Positions 1 to 5,998 of a stretch of 29,214 nt of DNA are shown piece after piece. Below the pieces are notes generated by a model, which did no database searches, was not told where the DNA came from, and worked only from the letters and a program-made list of their open reading frames with translations. Source of the stretch: a virus; IMG/VR virus record IMGVR_UViG_3300007516_000094, positions 1-29,214 of that record; one strand, 5' to 3'. Each line of letters starts with the position of its first letter. The stretch's first letter is position 1. A program made the translations under genes and the position numbers.

Positions 1-2
1 GA

Positions 3-569
3 CTTTCTGGTTCTTATACTGGTCTAACATCGGTTACATCGACAACATTCGTTGGTGCATTAACTGGTAATGCAACTACTGCGACAACTGCGACTAATTC
101 GACAAATAGTGCAATTACAAACGATACAACTACAAACGCAACTATGTATCCTACGTGGGTTACGGGAACATCGGGTAACCTACCGACAAAAGTATCCTCG
201 ACGAAACTATCGTTCAATCCGTCCTCTGGTATTTTAACATCTGTGGCATTCAACGCTACATCAACCAAGCGTGTAAAGAAAGCCATTAAGAACTTAGGTA
301 AGACATACTTGTCTAAGTTTGCAGATTTAAGACCAAGGGAATATGATCGTAAGGATTACAAAGCACACGAGTTTGGATTTGTCGCTGAAGAAATGGCACT
401 TGTTTATCCAGAAATTGTTGGAATGGATGACAGCGGTATTCCGAGTGGCATCGACTATGGCAGGCTATCAGCTATATTGACTGCTAAAGTTCAGGAACAA
501 GAATCTACAATTTCTAAATTGCAGAAGCAAGTTGCTGAAATTATGGGAATGTTGAAAGGGGTAAAGTAA
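3..569 (+). CDS. Tail fibre C-terminus with S74-type intramolecular chaperone domain (5' partial)
   Basis: The frame is open to the left edge, so the gene starts outside the window; an internal ATG at 144 is not a convincing start. The visible N-terminal part is a low-complexity Thr/Ser/Asn-rich segment typical of a fibre shaft. The C-terminal ~110 residues match the peptidase S74 / intramolecular chaperone pattern: a Ser/Lys-containing segment (TSTKRVKKAIKNL), then FGFVAEEMALVYPEIV, and an amphipathic coiled coil at the end (VQEQESTISKLQKQV). In this family the domain trimerises the fibre and is usually cut off autocatalytically at the conserved Ser. The stop codon abuts the ATG of the next gene, so the two are probably co-translated. 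The domain call is based on motifs only. Confidence 0.8.
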   Translation, partial: LSGSYTGLTSVTSTTFVGALTGNATTATTATNSTNSAITNDTTTNATMYPTWVTGTSGNLPTKVSSTKLSFNPSSGILTSVAFNATSTKRVKKAIKNLGKTYLSKFADLRPREYDRKDYKAHEFGFVAEEMALVYPEIVGMDDSGIPSGIDYGRLSAILTAKVQEQESTISKLQKQVAEIMGMLKGVK

Positions 570-1367
570 ATGACAGCTAATATCCAGTCAGCTGGTATTG
601 ATATTGATACATTGTTTGCTACATTTGTTTCGACAAGCCCCGCAAACATTACGGGTTATCAAGTAGCCGGAGTCGATATTCGTACAAGATTCGACCCTAT
701 TGCAACCGCAGCGCAAATTAATCTTGGTGCAAGAATACCGGCAACAAATATTACAACTAGCGCAACCGGTTATGCTGCAAGTACTGATTTAGCAAGCATA
801 TTTGCTGGAAATGCAGGGCAGTATTCATTAACAACACCAGCAAACGGCACAAAGTCAGCCAATGGATGGACCACTCCAAAAACACAAACACATACACTGA
901 CAATCACTTTTGCCACTGCCGCAGCATTGACAAACTATTTCTTCTTTGGTGGGAGGATTCAACTTTCACCAAGTAAGACAACTGGAAATGCAGCCGACAA
1001 CACTATGAATGCTATGTTTGTTGCGATGGGCACACTAGTTATATATGACTTAGGTCATTTTAGGACTGGCGCCGGTGGCACAATAACAAATTCTGGGACT
1101 GGCGGATCAAACATAGGCACAAGTTCCACAGCTATGTATAACACTACTGATGGAGCACCGTACACTAATAATACATATGTTGTGAATATGGTAGCCAACG
1201 CAGCATCAGGGTCGGCGACAGTGATAACAATCACAACCATTCTTACCACGCCGACTACAGGTACAGTAGCTGATACCTATACAGGGACACCTGCTTACAC
1301 TTCGACCGTTCAACAACGAAACCATCCGACTCAGACTGTTCCGACATTTGGCGGATCCTTAGTGTGA
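570..1367 (+). CDS. Probable virion/tail protein
   Basis: A 265-residue protein rich in Thr, Ala, Asn and Gly, starting directly after the tail-fibre stop. The segment TNYFFFGGRIQLSPS resembles a motif found in many tailed-phage fibre-associated proteins, where a predicted beta-rich domain contains F-F-x-x-G-G-x-I. No signal peptide or membrane segment is visible. Position and composition suggest a receptor-binding or fibre-tip protein, which is inference. It ends just before a strong sigma70-like promoter, so it is the last gene of the structural block. Confidence 0.6.
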   Translation: MTANIQSAGIDIDTLFATFVSTSPANITGYQVAGVDIRTRFDPIATAAQINLGARIPATNITTSATGYAASTDLASIFAGNAGQYSLTTPANGTKSANGWTTPKTQTHTLTITFATAAALTNYFFFGGRIQLSPSKTTGNAADNTMNAMFVAMGTLVIYDLGHFRTGAGGTITNSGTGGSNIGTSSTAMYNTTDGAPYTNNTYVVNMVANAASGSATVITITTILTTPTTGTVADTYTGTPAYTSTVQQRNHPTQTVPTFGGSLV

Positions 1368-1372
1368 AGTGG

Positions 1373-1401
1373 TTGACATAGGTCAACATTGTTGTTACAA
1401 T
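1373..1401 (+). promoter_or_regulatory. Sigma70-like promoter
   Basis: TTGACA at 1373-1378, a 17-nt spacer and TACAAT at 1396-1401: a perfect -35 box, a 5/6 -10 box and ideal spacing. Transcription would start near 1408, at the edge of the structured RNA described next. Confidence 0.75.
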
Positions 1402-1404
1402 AAC

Positions 1405-1503
1405 GGCTAGGGAGATTTGTTTTATAGTGGTTCTACTGTCATTAAAAAGGCGCGCAGTAGATTAGAAGCCGGCAGCATTGGCACTAAATTAAAACAAATT
1501 TTA
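1405..1503 (+). ncRNA. Candidate structured small RNA
   Basis: Directly downstream of a strong promoter and without a credible ORF. A perfect 10-bp stem pairs 1415-1424 (ATTTGTTTTA) with 1490-1499 and encloses a 7-bp hairpin (1432-1438 with 1455-1461) plus a short GCC/GGC hairpin (1468-1470 with 1480-1482). This three-way-junction shape with its own promoter suggests a small RNA or a structured leader. I do not recognise the family. Confidence 0.4.
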
Positions 1504-1546
1504 TGAATGTTTGACGCCTGTTTTGTTTGATGTCAGACTGACAGAA

Positions 1547-1554
1547 GATAAATA
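1547..1554 (+). promoter_or_regulatory. Late-promoter-like GATAAATA
   Basis: Matches the GATAAATA element found before many genes here and resembles the T4 late promoter TATAAATA. Only a 13-codon ORF follows at once, so its target is unclear. Confidence 0.4.
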
Positions 1555-1602
1555 AATGTGTTGCAAGCAATATATCTGTTTTTTAGAAGATAACTGAATG
1601 AC

Positions 1603-1631
1603 TTGACAGATTAACTATATTCGTGTAAACT
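1603..1631 (+). promoter_or_regulatory. Sigma70-like promoter
   Basis: TTGACA (1603-1608), a 17-nt spacer, and TAAACT (1626-1631, 4/6 match). It would transcribe the 50-residue ORF at 1741 and the hairpin/terminator after it. Confidence 0.5.
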
Positions 1632-1681
1632 TGCGGTAAGATAGTAAAGATGTGCATATTAAGTGCTATTTTTACACAGAT

Positions 1682-1689
1682 GATAAATA
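1682..1689 (+). promoter_or_regulatory. Late-promoter-like GATAAATA
   Basis: GATAAATA 51 nt before the small ORF at 1741. It is preceded by TGAT-type sequence as in most other copies in the window. Confidence 0.5.
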
Positions 1690-1740
1690 ACTTGCAGAAC
1701 AATAATTGTTCGGCACTAATTGGAATTTTGGAAAGAAAGA

Positions 1741-1893
1741 ATGTTTGTAACGATTATTAAACTGGCAAATAAGATGCATAATTTGGCGTTAGCATCAGAG
1801 CGTCTGTGCGGTTATTGGGTCGGATTTACAACATCGAGTAATGAACAAGATCCGATTAAAACAGCTTCCTTCTATAAGGGTATTAGTAACTAA
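1741..1893 (+). CDS. Small hypothetical protein (50 aa)
   Basis: An ATG preceded by a purine-rich ribosome site (GGAAAGAAAG, spacing 1-2 nt) opens a 50-codon frame, MFVTIIKLANKMHNLALASE onward, ending in TAA at 1891-1893. No known domain. Its last ten codons lie in the left arm of a 26-bp imperfect hairpin that overlaps a terminator. The frame could therefore be a leader peptide that controls read-through, or simply a small phage protein. Reality as a gene is moderately supported by the promoter and ribosome site only. Confidence 0.45.
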   Translation: MFVTIIKLANKMHNLALASERLCGYWVGFTTSSNEQDPIKTASFYKGISN

Positions 1894-1920
1894 CACTAAT
1901 AAGATTATAAAAGGAAGCTG
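1862..1920 (+). repeat. 26-bp imperfect inverted repeat (possible antiterminator)
   Basis: Arm 1862-1887 pairs with 1895-1920 at 22 of 26 positions around a 7-nt loop, beginning with a perfect 10-bp CAGCTTCCTT/AAGGAAGCTG stem. The right arm shares 1915-1920 with the left arm of the terminator below, so the two structures exclude each other. Confidence 0.7.
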
Positions 1921-1945
1921 CTCAGGAAACTAAGCAGCTTTTTTA
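1915..1945 (+). terminator. Rho-independent terminator
   Basis: AAGCTGCT (1915-1922) pairs perfectly with AGCAGCTT (1933-1940) over a 10-nt loop, followed by TTTTA. It separates the leader region from the endonuclease gene at 1973. Confidence 0.8.
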
Positions 1946-1972
1946 TTGGATTGAAATATTAGAAAGAAATAT

Positions 1973-2665
1973 ATGGGAAAAACATTTAAATCACCGATTG
2001 CTACAGCTTATGGTTCGAACATGAACCATATAGCAAACTACGGCAATAGTTTACCTTCACGAAAGAAAGATATTAAGAAGATTGAAAATGTCTCAGGAGG
2101 AAGTTTAAATTCTAAATATGAGTTAGCAAAGAAGTATTTCATATATAATTTTCGAGAGCTAAGTACATCTAAAATCTGCACTCAATATAAATTGAATGCA
2201 AAACAGGCAAAAGAATTATATGACATGCTTAAGGAATTTAGAAAAGAATTTGAGAATAACAAATACGGAACGAAAGAAGAAACTATATTAACTGGTAAAC
2301 CGGTCAGAATTGTCCCGACACTAAAGGACAGATTAGAGAATATCAGAATAAGATATTTAAGTGAAGATAGAAGCAGAAGTACAAGAGATAGTATTCCGGA
2401 AGGATTTGTGTATTTGGTTGAAAATCCAGCTTGGCCCGGATGGGTGAAGATAGGGATGACAATGGATTATGAGCAAAGATTATCGTCATATAATAGTGCA
2501 TATGACCCGTATAATAAATATTCTTACATTGAAATTAACTGGGTAAAGAATAGAAGGGATAAAGAGGCAGATTTACTAGAATTATTTGAAAATAAAGCAG
2601 ATGATAGGAATGGAGAATGGTTTAGAATTAGTAAATCATTAGCAATTCAATTATTTAGTATATGA
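1973..2665 (+). CDS. T5orf172/Mug113-type GIY-YIG nuclease
   Basis: A 230-residue protein. The C-terminal ~85 residues (GFVYLVENPAWPGWVKIGMT, then YEQRLSSYNS and EADLLELFENKADDRNGEWF) follow the T5orf172/Mug113 branch of the GIY-YIG nuclease fold, with the V-Y-L-V and K-I-G-M-T segments replacing the GIY and YIG motifs. The N-terminal ~70 residues are basic, and residues 50-95 contain a possible helix-turn-helix (TSKICTQYKLNAKQAKEL), likely for DNA binding. It lies between a terminator and the first tRNA block, a typical location for a free-standing phage endonuclease. A purine-rich ribosome site (AGAAAGAAA) precedes the ATG. Confidence 0.75.
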   Translation: MGKTFKSPIATAYGSNMNHIANYGNSLPSRKKDIKKIENVSGGSLNSKYELAKKYFIYNFRELSTSKICTQYKLNAKQAKELYDMLKEFRKEFENNKYGTKEETILTGKPVRIVPTLKDRLENIRIRYLSEDRSRSTRDSIPEGFVYLVENPAWPGWVKIGMTMDYEQRLSSYNSAYDPYNKYSYIEINWVKNRRDKEADLLELFENKADDRNGEWFRISKSLAIQLFSI

Positions 2666-2815
2666 ACATCAAACCGCGTTAGGAGTAATATCAATTCAAC
2701 ATTGGTATCGCGGGATAGAAATATCGCCGGACCGGCATGAATAGTCATAGAAAATTATGGTTATTCGAAGGGCATCGAGTAGTCTTCAGATGTACCAATG
2801 TGCGATTAAAGGCAT
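2666..2815. other. Non-coding stretch without recognised feature
   Basis: No ORF with a ribosome site and no tRNA was found between the endonuclease stop and the paired hairpins at 2816. Short inverted repeats are present but none stands out. Confidence 0.5.
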
Positions 2816-2843
2816 ATAAGAGTGATATTTATATCACTCTTAT
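2816..2843 (+). terminator. Perfect 13-bp hairpin (terminator-like)
   Basis: ATAAGAGTGATAT (2816-2828) is perfectly complementary to 2831-2843 around TT. No long T-run follows, so it may protect the transcript's 3' end rather than terminate by itself. Confidence 0.5.
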
Positions 2844-2892
2844 AGTAAAGTATATTACACTGGTTTAAATGACCAAATAGTGTATTTTACTA
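2843..2892 (+). repeat. Second long hairpin
   Basis: TAGTAAA (2843-2849) pairs with TTTACTA (2886-2892), and G-U-rich pairing continues inward to TGGT/ACCA (2861-2864 with 2872-2875). It stacks directly on the previous hairpin, just upstream of the tRNA promoter. Confidence 0.5.
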
Positions 2893-2900
2893 TAGGCATA

Positions 2901-2909
2901 TGTTATAAT
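2901..2909 (+). promoter_or_regulatory. Extended -10 promoter for tRNA block
   Basis: TGT-TATAAT is a perfect extended -10 element (TATAAT at 2904-2909). The -35 position is a poor match, as is common for this type. It lies about 55 nt before the first tRNA. A 12-nt perfect palindrome, GTGTCGCGACAC, follows in the leader. Confidence 0.6.
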
Positions 2910-2965
2910 GTGTTTACAAATTTTGGTGTCGCGACACAGTTGGAGAGGTGTGGCAGGAATAATTT

Positions 2966-3049
2966 GGGTTTTGTCCCTATCGACGGTCTGTAAAACCGTT
3001 GCTTAAAGATAGGAAGCAGCAAGTGGTGCGTTACCACCAAGACCCACCA
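2966..3049 (+). tRNA. tRNA-Tyr(GTA), D-arm-reduced
   Basis: The acceptor GGGTTTT pairs with AAGACCC, then A73 and encoded CCA. The anticodon stem ACGGT/ACCGT is perfect, with loop CTGTAAA (GTA). A long variable arm closed by TTGCT/AGCAA fits Tyr. Only about 10 nt separate the acceptor from the anticodon arm, so no normal D-arm can form, and the T-loop is TGCGTTA instead of TTCRA. Identity is fairly clear; function with this shape is uncertain. Confidence 0.65.
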
Positions 3050-3055
3050 AATTTT

Positions 3056-3131
3056 GGGCTATGATTGAGCTGGGGTTCTTGTCTGCTTTGCAAGTAGATA
3101 TCGGTGGGTTCGATTCCCACATGGTCCACCA
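3056..3131 (+). tRNA. tRNA-Ala(TGC)
   Basis: Acceptor GGGCTAT/ATGGTCC (two wobble pairs), anticodon arm TCTGC-TTTGCAA-GTAGA, T-arm GTGGG-TTCGATT-CCCAC, A73 and encoded CCA. The D-stem is wobble-rich (TGAG/CTTG). Confidence 0.85.
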
Positions 3132-3137
3132 TATTTT

Positions 3138-3213
3138 CTCTGTGAAGTGTTATCAGGTTGCACATGCCGTTTGGGGCGGTAAGGTCAAGGTTCAAGTCCT
3201 TGCATGGAGACCA
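3138..3213 (+). tRNA. tRNA-Pro(TGG)
   Basis: Acceptor CTCTGTG/CATGGAG with the C1-G72 pair typical of tRNA-Pro; D-stem GTGT/GCAC; anticodon arm TGCCG-TTTGGGG-CGGTA; T-arm CAAGG-TTCAAGT-CCTTG; A73 and CCA. Confidence 0.9.
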
Positions 3214-3226
3214 AAATTTGGGGTAT

Positions 3227-3234
3227 GATAAATA
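3227..3234 (+). promoter_or_regulatory. Late promoter GATAAATA, 5 nt before start codon
   Basis: GATAAATA, then 5 nt, then the ATG at 3240. With T4-like start-site spacing the mRNA would begin at or next to the ATG. Confidence 0.6.
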
Positions 3235-3239
3235 GATGT

Positions 3240-3494
3240 ATGAAGTTAGAAAAACTAAAATACATAAAATTAGCAAGAGATGTTACATGCCCTTTGTACA
3301 ATGAGCAGTGTAAGATTGATGCACTACACGAGAGGATGTGGTTCATTAATTCATTATATAATCATCGGCGCGACGGACCCCCTGCCAAATCATATATTTC
3401 TGAAATTATTAAATTAAATTCTGAAATTTCTGATATTAGGAAAGTCATAGATATAAAATTAGCCGATACCGCTTTGTGGGAACAGGTGGTATGA
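3240..3494 (+). CDS. Small hypothetical phage protein (84 aa)
   Basis: Begins MKLEKLKYIKLARDV and is a mainly helical, charged protein with no recognised domain. The ATG at 3240 is chosen because upstream in-frame codons lie inside tRNA-Pro and because a GATAAATA element sits 5 nt before it; there is no ribosome site. Its TGA overlaps the ATG of the next gene (ATGA), so the two form a translationally coupled pair. A second pair of the same design lies at 5490-5925. Confidence 0.65.
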   Translation: MKLEKLKYIKLARDVTCPLYNEQCKIDALHERMWFINSLYNHRRDGPPAKSYISEIIKLNSEISDIRKVIDIKLADTALWEQVV

Positions 3495-3829
3495 AACTTT
3501 GCGAAATCGAAAAGCAGGATGCACTTATATACAGGATTAATACATTAGGCAAAGAAGATACATCAGGCATATTGAGCAAAGATTATAAATCTGTCATGAA
3601 AGATATACATCATGTGAGACAAGAATATAATAAATTTAAGAATGTCAAGTCATTGCGTGACAAAAATAGTATACGGGATATAGTAGGTAAATTGCAAAAT
3701 AGAGTAGCTGACATAGATAGTATGTGTGTTGATATACTAAATCAAACACACGATGTTGATGCGATCGCTATTCGAAATAAATTAACCCCTCTGTATAATG
3801 AATTACAGCAAATGTATGATAGTATTTAA
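3491..3829 (+). CDS. Small hypothetical phage protein (112 aa), paralogue of the 5638 gene
   Basis: Start at 3491 (MKLCEIEKQDALIYRINTL), overlapping the previous stop by ATGA and preceded by AGGTGG. Predicted helical, no known domain. The N-terminus resembles that of the protein at 5638 (MRLFEIDDQDRTWAKINGI): M-[KR]-L-x-E-I, then Q-D. Similar short N-terminal motifs occur on many T4-like head-associated proteins, but a head role here is a guess. Confidence 0.65.
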   Translation: MKLCEIEKQDALIYRINTLGKEDTSGILSKDYKSVMKDIHHVRQEYNKFKNVKSLRDKNSIRDIVGKLQNRVADIDSMCVDILNQTHDVDAIAIRNKLTPLYNELQQMYDSI

Positions 3830-3853
3830 GATACTAACAACAGTAACAATTTC

Positions 3854-3962
3854 GGGTATATGTCGGTACAGCTAATGCACGGTCAGTAGCCGTCGGAGCA
3901 TCAATATGAAATAGCTATATTTTATAGGGCCTGTTTGGGTTCGACTCCCAATATATCCACCA
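3854..3962 (+). ncRNA. Oversized tRNA-like RNA (109 nt)
   Basis: A complete 7-bp acceptor stem GGGTATA/TATATCC, a canonical T-arm TTGGG-TTCGACT-CCCAA, A73 and encoded CCA, but about 65 nt in place of the usual D- and anticodon arms. That interior contains hairpins (ATGC-ACGG...CCGT...GCAT; CTATA-TTT-TATAG) and no anticodon loop I can assign. It is either an expanded tRNA or a tRNA mimic. Confidence 0.55.
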
Positions 3963-3968
3963 TATTAT

Positions 3969-4105
3969 GTGTTATGAAGGATCCACGTAGAAGGCGATCT
4001 GGAAGTCAGAGGTAATATTACTGAGGACTTGATCGGCGTGACATTTAATTGATGTCGTCGAGAAATCCATTTATGTGCGCGGTTCGATTCCGCGATAATA
4101 CACCA
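3969..4105 (+). ncRNA. Oversized tRNA-like RNA (137 nt)
   Basis: Acceptor GTGTTAT/ATAATAC, T-arm CGCGG-TTCGATT-CCGCG, A73 and CCA are intact. About 90 nt lie between, including a hairpin CTTGA...TCGAG that encloses GACAT-TTAATTG-ATGTC. No standard D- or anticodon arm is evident. CTTGA...TCGAG recurs at 4115 and 4276. Confidence 0.55.
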
Positions 4106-4111
4106 GTTTCA

Positions 4112-4187
4112 GGCTTGACATGAAATGATTTCATGCTGTCGAGAATTACAAGACAGTTTAGGTGGTTTAATTCCACACTAGCCCACC
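4112..4187 (+). tRNA. Degenerate tRNA, possibly Val(TAC)
   Basis: D-arm TGAA-ATGAT-TTCA and a perfect anticodon stem CTGTC/GACAG, but an 11-nt loop ending ATTACAA (TAC if 4 nt are extra). T-arm GTGG-TTTAATT-CCAC. Two acceptor mismatches and no clean CCA. The D-loop A19 and T-loop U56 match the covariation seen in Thr, Met and Cys. Confidence 0.4.
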
Positions 4188-4341
4188 GGTTTCGAGATAG
4201 ACGATGATATTAGAGTCCCAAGTAGCGGATGTCGGTGAACCGACCTTAGTTTGACCGTGAAGTATGGTGTAAGACTTGATCATTCGAGACAATCTTCCGA
4301 GTCCCTTCAATAAGGATAGGTAGGCACTCGGATTTAGTTAC
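4188..4341 (+). ncRNA. Structured stretch, tRNA-derived or unknown RNA
   Basis: No ORF. Hairpins GTCGG-TGAA-CCGAC (near 4229), CTTGA-TCAT-TCGAG (near 4276) and a long CCGAGT...ACTCGG stem (near 4300-4336) enclosing CCTT-CAAT-AAGG. No acceptor/CCA pair could be assigned. It is part of the transcribed RNA array. Confidence 0.35.
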
Positions 4342-4430
4342 ACAAGTAGCAGCATGAGCGTTGGGTTTAAATGGAAGTCGAGAATCCACAGACGCAAAGA
4401 TATAGGTTCGATTCCTGTCTACTTGTACCA
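4342..4430 (+). tRNA. tRNA-Ser(CGA), atypical
   Basis: Acceptor ACAAGTA/TACTTGT plus an extra G-C pair, T-arm ATAGG-TTCGATT-CCTGT, A73 and CCA; 89 nt. An anticodon arm TGGAA-GTCGAGA-ATCCA gives CGA, with a mismatch at 31-39. The D-region is enlarged and not clearly paired. Isotype is tentative. Confidence 0.5.
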
Positions 4431-4437
4431 GTTTTAA

Positions 4438-4492
4438 AGTATGCGTTCAGCAAATATAAAAATTCAAATGATAATTGAAAAATAAGCATACT
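4438..4492 (+). ncRNA. CAGC-family small RNA, copy 1
   Basis: A perfect 7-bp closing stem AGTATGC/GCATACT, the TTCAGC motif after the left arm, an A-rich linker, an inner TTCAAA/TTGAA hairpin and GATTTTAT after the right arm. Same plan as copies at 5398, 5932, 14789, 15191 and 15575. It ends at the 3' end of the minus-strand gene below. Confidence 0.5.
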
Positions 4493-4496
4493 GATT

Positions 4497-5033
4497 TTAT
4501 AACATTAGATGTTGAAACTTAGTTTTAACTTCTTCCCAAGTCATGTCAAACTTTCCTGGCCGAAGGCTAAAAGCATATCGACCATTATTGCCTGACGGCA
4601 AATGTGGTATAGATGCATTTACTAAATATGTACCTATTGTGAGGTTGTATTCTTTTGCAGGTAGTTCATCAGTTTTATAGACATATATGAGATAACCCTC
4701 TTCGTCTACTTTGCTAATTGAAGATTTTATCTGTGACTTCTCCCAATATTTTAATGTTCCGACGCCGGAGTAGATCCAATTTATTCCCCATGCTAGTTTG
4801 TCTGTTGAGTCGACGTGTAATCGACCAATAAAATTATTTGTCTTGTGAAATATTAGAACTTGTTGCCATTCGATGTTATTCCAGGTCAGAAATTCCTCTT
4901 TTATTAGAGTTTTAGCGGGAACAGATTTGTATGTGATTCTGTCCGTATTAATGAAGAGTTTTTCTTCTACACCTGGCAGAAGCATATCAGTTAAAGCAGG
5001 TGCTGTTATCGAGTATACGTATTCGTTAGTCAT
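4497..5033 (-). CDS. Hypothetical protein (178 aa)
   Basis: An intact soluble protein beginning MTNEYVYSITAPALT, with Trp-rich C-terminal half (MTWEEVKTKFQ) and no recognised domain or signal peptide. Two consecutive ATGs are present; the second (5033) is chosen because the GATAAATA element lies exactly 4 nt before it, as in other genes here. It is the only minus-strand gene in the tRNA region and is flanked by RNA genes on both sides. Confidence 0.65.
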   Translation of the reverse strand: MTNEYVYSITAPALTDMLLPGVEEKLFINTDRITYKSVPAKTLIKEEFLTWNNIEWQQVLIFHKTNNFIGRLHVDSTDKLAWGINWIYSGVGTLKYWEKSQIKSSISKVDEEGYLIYVYKTDELPAKEYNLTIGTYLVNASIPHLPSGNNGRYAFSLRPGKFDMTWEEVKTKFQHLML

Positions 5034-5037
5034 CATA

Positions 5038-5045
5038 TATTTATC
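5038..5045 (-). promoter_or_regulatory. Late promoter GATAAATA (minus strand)
   Basis: Reads GATAAATA on the minus strand, 4 nt before the ATG at 5033. Its first base overlaps the first base of the initiator-like tRNA on the plus strand. Confidence 0.6.
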
Positions 5046-5119
5046 GCGGGTTGGGATAGTCCCCCATTGGTCTCATAAGCCACATCGGAAAGAAGGAGCG
5101 TTACCTTCGCCCGCATCCA
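5045..5119 (+). tRNA. Initiator-like tRNA-Met(CAT)
   Basis: Acceptor CGCGGGT with GCCCGCA leaves C1 opposite A72, the hallmark of bacterial initiator tRNA, while positions 2-7 pair. Anticodon loop CTCATAA (CAT); T-stem GAAGG/CCTTC with an unusual loop AGCGTTA; U73 and CCA. The D-arm is shrunken (GGGA-TAG-TCCC). The anticodon stem lacks the full run of three G-C pairs of a classical initiator. Confidence 0.65.
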
Positions 5120-5234
5120 GTTTTGTAAAAGAGGACACGGTTCCTGCCACCACAATGTCAAGGCAGGCTTTTGCAAATCTAAATCAATCGGGCTCATGAT
5201 CCGAAAAGTAAATACCAGACGCTGTGCGAACATG
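5120..5234 (+). other. RNA-array spacer with Met-like anticodon arm
   Basis: No credible ORF. Contains a 6-bp CCTGCC/GGCAGG hairpin and, at 5188-5204, TCGGG-CTCATGA-TCCGA, which closely resembles an initiator-tRNA anticodon arm. No matching acceptor or T-arm was found, so it is probably a tRNA remnant. Confidence 0.35.
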
Positions 5235-5295
5235 GCGTTGATCGATGTATATCGATTGAAAAAAGGTGCAGTAAAAGTCTGCAATGAACGCACCA
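5235..5295 (+). ncRNA. Undersized tRNA-like RNA (61 nt)
   Basis: Acceptor GCGTTGA/TGAACGC (6 of 7 pairs), A73 and CCA, a T-arm-like hairpin TGCAG-TAAAAGT-CTGCA and one upstream hairpin around ATCGAT/ATCGAT. Too short for a D-arm. It could be a minimal tRNA or a decayed one. Confidence 0.35.
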
Positions 5296-5397
5296 AATAT
5301 ACCGATGTACGGATGATGGGGCTGCATGGTGTGGCCACTACACTGTCAATGTAGATGTTCAGGCCAGATCGTTACTGGTATCATCCGCCAATTTTGA

Positions 5398-5451
5398 AGA
5401 GTACCTGCAGCCACTAAAAACTTCACCGCAAATGAAAAAAATGTGTACTCT
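5398..5451 (+). ncRNA. CAGC-family small RNA, copy 2
   Basis: Closing stem AGAGTAC/GTACTCT, motif CTGCAGC, an A-rich linker, hairpin CTTCA-CCGCAAA-TGAAA and GTTTTAG. It is about 80% identical to copy 3 at 5932; the two copies flank the gene pair 5490-5925. Confidence 0.55.
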
Positions 5452-5461
5452 GTTTTAGTTT

Positions 5462-5469
5462 GATAAATA
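5462..5469 (+). promoter_or_regulatory. Late promoter GATAAATA
   Basis: 20 nt before the ATG at 5490, preceded by TT. Drives the 5490/5638 gene pair. Confidence 0.6.
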
Positions 5470-5489
5470 TTATATCAACGAGATATATT

Positions 5490-5660
5490 ATGCAGAAACA
5501 ATTAATCGAATTAAATACCAATATCAAATCTGACGAAACGATCTTAGATGAAATTCATCAACAAATGTTGATAACAATTGAAGAATTAAAGAAAGCTCAG
5601 CTAGAAATTGGACTAGAGATGAACAAGAGGTCAGTACATGAGACTATTCGAGATCGATGA
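5490..5660 (+). CDS. Small coiled-coil-like protein (56 aa)
   Basis: Begins MQKQLIELNTNIKSDETILD; heptad-like Leu/Ile spacing through most of its length suggests a coiled coil. ATG 5490 is chosen over an upstream TTG because the latter lies inside the promoter element. Its end overlaps the next gene by 23 nt. First member of a two-gene cassette that parallels 3240/3491. Confidence 0.6.
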   Translation: MQKQLIELNTNIKSDETILDEIHQQMLITIEELKKAQLEIGLEMNKRSVHETIRDR

Positions 5661-5925
5661 TCAAGATAGAACATGGGCCAAAATTAATGGTATTGATTTG
5701 GATATCGACGAACAATATCAGCGAACAGTAAACATATTAGATATGTTAATTAAACTTAAGAGTCCACATTTAACACAAAACTGGTTATATACTATAGAAC
5801 AGGTGGAATCTAATCTTAGGACAATTATTAATACTAATTTTGCTAATGATATCACAACACAAGATATAAAAGATAATGCAAAAATTGCATTAGCAAACAT
5901 ACAAACCCTTAAGAATAAATTATAA
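5638..5925 (+). CDS. Small hypothetical phage protein (95 aa), paralogue of the 3491 gene
   Basis: Begins MRLFEIDDQDRTWAKINGID, preceded by AAGAGGT at good spacing. Predicted all-helical. The N-terminus matches the protein at 3491, and both follow and overlap a small upstream gene, so the pair appears duplicated. No function known. Confidence 0.65.
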   Translation: MRLFEIDDQDRTWAKINGIDLDIDEQYQRTVNILDMLIKLKSPHLTQNWLYTIEQVESNLRTIINTNFANDITTQDIKDNAKIALANIQTLKNKL

Positions 5926-5931
5926 TTTTGA

Positions 5932-5988
5932 AGAGTACCTACAGCAAACTAAAAATTTTCACTGTGAATGAAACCAAATGTGTACTCT
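5932..5988 (+). ncRNA. CAGC-family small RNA, copy 3
   Basis: Closing stem AGAGTAC/GTACTCT, motif CTACAGC, hairpin TTTCA-CTGTGAA-TGAAA and GTTTTAT. The hairpin loop has the form of an anticodon loop (GTG), perhaps by chance. It lies 10 nt before tRNA-Thr. Confidence 0.55.
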
Positions 5989-5998
5989 GTTTTATTTT

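Noticed and set aside
5130-5230. Possible circularly permuted tRNA (CCTGCC-A-CCA upstream of AGGCAGG and a Met-like anticodon arm)
   Set aside because: The acceptor halves do pair in permuted order, but no T-stem halves match across the would-be junction, and the anticodon arm is intact. A plain hairpin plus tRNA debris explains it as well.
5033-5338. Minus-strand ORF of 101 codons opposite tRNA-Met and spacer
   Set aside because: It is antisense to the initiator-like tRNA and other RNA elements, lacks a ribosome site and overlaps the promoter of the real minus-strand gene.
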